Below are positions 21,179-22,693 of a stretch of DNA of 22,693 nucleotides, piece by piece (position 1 is the stretch's first letter; each line of letters starts with the position of its first letter). The notes below the pieces were generated by a model. It made no database searches. It worked only from the letters and a program-made list of their open reading frames with translations, and was not told the DNA's origin. Source of the DNA: JAVWIF01 sp036639635 (lineage in GTDB: Bacteria > Bacillota_I > Bacilli_A > Erysipelotrichales > Erysipelotrichaceae); NCBI GenBank assembly GCA_036639635.1, contig JAVWIF010000026.1:1-22693 (forward strand), read 5' to 3'. The translations under genes and the position numbers were made by a program.

Positions 21179-22574
21179 AGTTATTGATACCATGATGGTA
21201 ACCAGGTACACTTGTATCTACTACTTTAAAGGTATAACCTAAGCCTTTGTAATATTCAATGATAGAAGGGAGCGCATCTACACTTGAAGAAGAACCTGAA
21301 TGATCGTGTGTTAACATCATCAAAGGACTTCTTCCACCATACGATTTAGCATTAGCAACTAGCGTTGCACTATTAACTGCACTATTTCCATCTCCACTAG
21401 AAGAATTCCAGTCATAATAATGATAGCCTTTTTGAGAAACAGCTTGCGCCAGACGAGTCATAATACCGGCTGAATAATTTGCGGATATCGTATTACTACC
21501 ACCACCAGGGAAACGAATGATGTGAGAATCACTTCCTGTTTGTTCCTTTACAACCGCAGCTATATTTGCTAAATCAGCAAAATATGCAGCATCATTCGCA
21601 TATAATTGAGCATAGTTATGAGAATATGTATGTAAGCCTATGGCATGACCTTTTGAATGAGCTAGTTTAATATAGGATAAATAATCAGGGCATTGAGCAC
21701 TCACAAAGAAGGTTGCTTTTACTTGGTAACGATCTAAAATATCTAATATTTTTGGAGTATTGGCACTAGGTCCATCATCAATTGTTAAATAAATGATTTT
21801 GTTACCAGTTTCATTTCCATCATTTACGCTGATGGTTGCGTCTTTCTTTGCAATATTACCAGCACGATCGATTGCGGAATAAGTGATTTTATAAGTTCCG
21901 GGTTTTTGATTGTCAAAAGATCCTTTATCAACATTTACTTTTACATTACCATCACGTTCGTCGATTGCCTTTACATCTTTTATTAAATCTACATCTTCTC
22001 CTTGCTTTATTGTAAAATCATGAACATTTTCAATTACTGGAGGTACTTCATCTTTGGTCAATACATGAACAAGTACTTGTATTTCCGTAGTGTTTTTTGC
22101 CTCATCAGTAACAACAAGCGTGATTGTTTTATCTCCTAATGTATTAAATTCATAAGCTTCTTTAAAAGCAACGGATGTTTTTGTATCATCTTTAATAGAT
22201 TTAATAAAGATAGAAGCGTCGGGTTTCTCATGAATAGAAACATTTTGTGTTTGCACCTCAACGATTGGTTTCTTTTTATCTACAACAATATAAGAAAGTT
22301 TAAATTTATGATTTTTTGCTTCATAGATAAGTTCATAAGTACCTAATTTTTCTGTATTAATAGAATCTTTGATGTGAATATCTTTTTGTTCAATATTACG
22401 GAGTGAAGAAATGAAGTCTTTAGGTTGATAAGAATTATTAATCTCTACGGTGACAGGATTATCTTTAAAAGAAATCATAGGAAAACTAGTATATATATAC
22501 GCACAAATGCATAAGCTAATGCTAATAAGAAAACAAACAAAAGCGATGCATTTATAAATAGTAGATTTTTTCAT
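21177..22574 (-). CDS. Membrane-anchored polysaccharide deacetylase with Ig-like domains
   Basis: 465 residues. Residues about 9-30 are an N-terminal membrane anchor. Repeated beta-sandwich regions follow (about 35-100, 105-172 and 178-252; the last, with VPPVIENV and GTYKITYSAIDRAGN, is an Ig-like DUF5011-type domain). The NodB deacetylase domain spans about 260-455. Its motifs are TIDDGPS (motif 1, the metal and catalytic Asp pair), GLHTYSHNY (motif 2, metal His residues), RFPGGGSN (motif 3), DWNSSSGDG (motif 4) and LTHDHS (motif 5). This matches peptidoglycan GlcNAc deacetylases of the PgdA type, which act on the wall outside the cell and give lysozyme resistance. AGGAGG is 8 bases before the start. 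Confidence 0.88.
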   Translation of the reverse strand: MKKSTIYKCIAFVCFLISISLCICAYIYTSFPMISFKDNPVTVEINNSYQPKDFISSLRNIEQKDIHIKDSINTEKLGTYELIYEAKNHKFKLSYIVVDKKKPIVEVQTQNVSIHEKPDASIFIKSIKDDTKTSVAFKEAYEFNTLGDKTITLVVTDEAKNTTEIQVLVHVLTKDEVPPVIENVHDFTIKQGEDVDLIKDVKAIDERDGNVKVNVDKGSFDNQKPGTYKITYSAIDRAGNIAKKDATISVNDGNETGNKIIYLTIDDGPSANTPKILDILDRYQVKATFFVSAQCPDYLSYIKLAHSKGHAIGLHTYSHNYAQLYANDAAYFADLANIAAVVKEQTGSDSHIIRFPGGGSNTISANYSAGIMTRLAQAVSQKGYHYYDWNSSSGDGNSAVNSATLVANAKSYGGRSPLMMLTHDHSGSSSSVDALPSIIEYYKGLGYTFKVVDTSVPGYHHGINN

Positions 22575-22605
22575 TATAAAACCTCCTTTTTTTATCTCTA
22601 CCTTA

Positions 22606-22636
22606 AGTATACTAGAGATTAGGTGAAATAGCCTAA
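22606..22636 (-). promoter_or_regulatory. Possible promoter and inverted repeat upstream of the deacetylase gene
   Basis: TATACT on the minus strand (22606-22611) is a likely -10; the -35 is poor. An inverted repeat TTAGG (22619-22623)/CCTAA (22632-22636) overlaps the spacer and could be a regulator site. Confidence 0.35.
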
Positions 22637-22652
22637 TATAAGAGAAATATTC

Positions 22653-22681
22653 TTGAGAAGTTATAAAAAATGAGGTATAGT
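22653..22681 (+). promoter_or_regulatory. Rightward promoter for a gene beyond the window
   Basis: TTGAGA (22653-22658) and TATAGT (22676-22681) are separated by 17 bases. No coding start is visible before the window ends at 22693. Confidence 0.55.
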
Positions 22682-22693
22682 GAATACAAGAAT

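Noticed and set aside
1..22693. CRISPR arrays, tRNA or rRNA genes, insertion sequences, prophage genes
   Set aside because: No spaced repeats, cloverleaf-like sequences, transposase or integrase motifs were seen. The only tandem repeats are the 10-bp promoter repeats.

Overview
The window is AT-rich DNA with strong AGGAGG ribosome-binding sites, several TTG or GTG in-frame codons at gene starts, and sigma-A type TTGACA/TATAAT promoters. It carries two oxygen-sensitive glycyl radical enzymes (GREs) with their radical-SAM activases. Together these point to an anaerobic low-GC Firmicute. I think of the Erysipelotrichia or a relative, but that is inference from general character, not a phylogenetic result. 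No rRNA, tRNA, CRISPR array, insertion sequence or transporter gene was recognised.

Layout. Bases 1-1489 hold the 3' part of a long class I mannose-6-phosphate isomerase-like gene and a decayed reading frame. A GntR/UTRA regulator follows (1549-2280). Bases 2568-4324 form a cell-surface stress-type locus: a secreted protein with cysteine repeats, an ECF sigma factor and an RsgI-like membrane anti-sigma factor, preceded by an ECF-like promoter. Bases 4365-6822 hold a second GntR/UTRA regulator, divergent from deoC and an RmlD-like oxidoreductase, with palindromic operators between them.

Bases 6874-17443 are the metabolic core and the most interesting part. It contains two modules with the same parts list: a DeoR-family regulator, a NanE-like (N-acetylmannosamine-6-phosphate epimerase family) TIM barrel, a GRE and a GRE activase. 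Module 1 reads deoR-nanE like-GRE-activase, all rightward. Module 2 has the GRE, activase and a fructose-6-phosphate aldolase-like transaldolase running leftward, divergent from deoR-nanE. Each module has its own promoter region containing tandem 10-bp direct repeats of different sequence. Module 1 also lies next to deoC, so each GRE has an aldolase nearby. The second GRE-activase-aldolase set resembles the uncharacterised E. coli ybiW-ybiY-fsaA and pflD-pflC-fsaB groups. The natural reading is two related anaerobic pathways for sugar or polyol phosphates, in which a radical dehydratase or lyase step is combined with epimerisation and aldol cleavage. The substrates cannot be read from the sequence.

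Bases 17618-22574 hold envelope and housekeeping genes: an HdeD/DUF308-like membrane protein, a Nudix hydrolase, a thioredoxin-like lipoprotein with a CGHC site, a family 3 glycosidase lipoprotein (NagZ-like) and a membrane-anchored polysaccharide deacetylase. Between the thioredoxin-like gene and the glycosidase gene is a 490-base gap without a convincing protein gene. It carries a promoter, several competing hairpins and a terminator, so it may encode a structured RNA.
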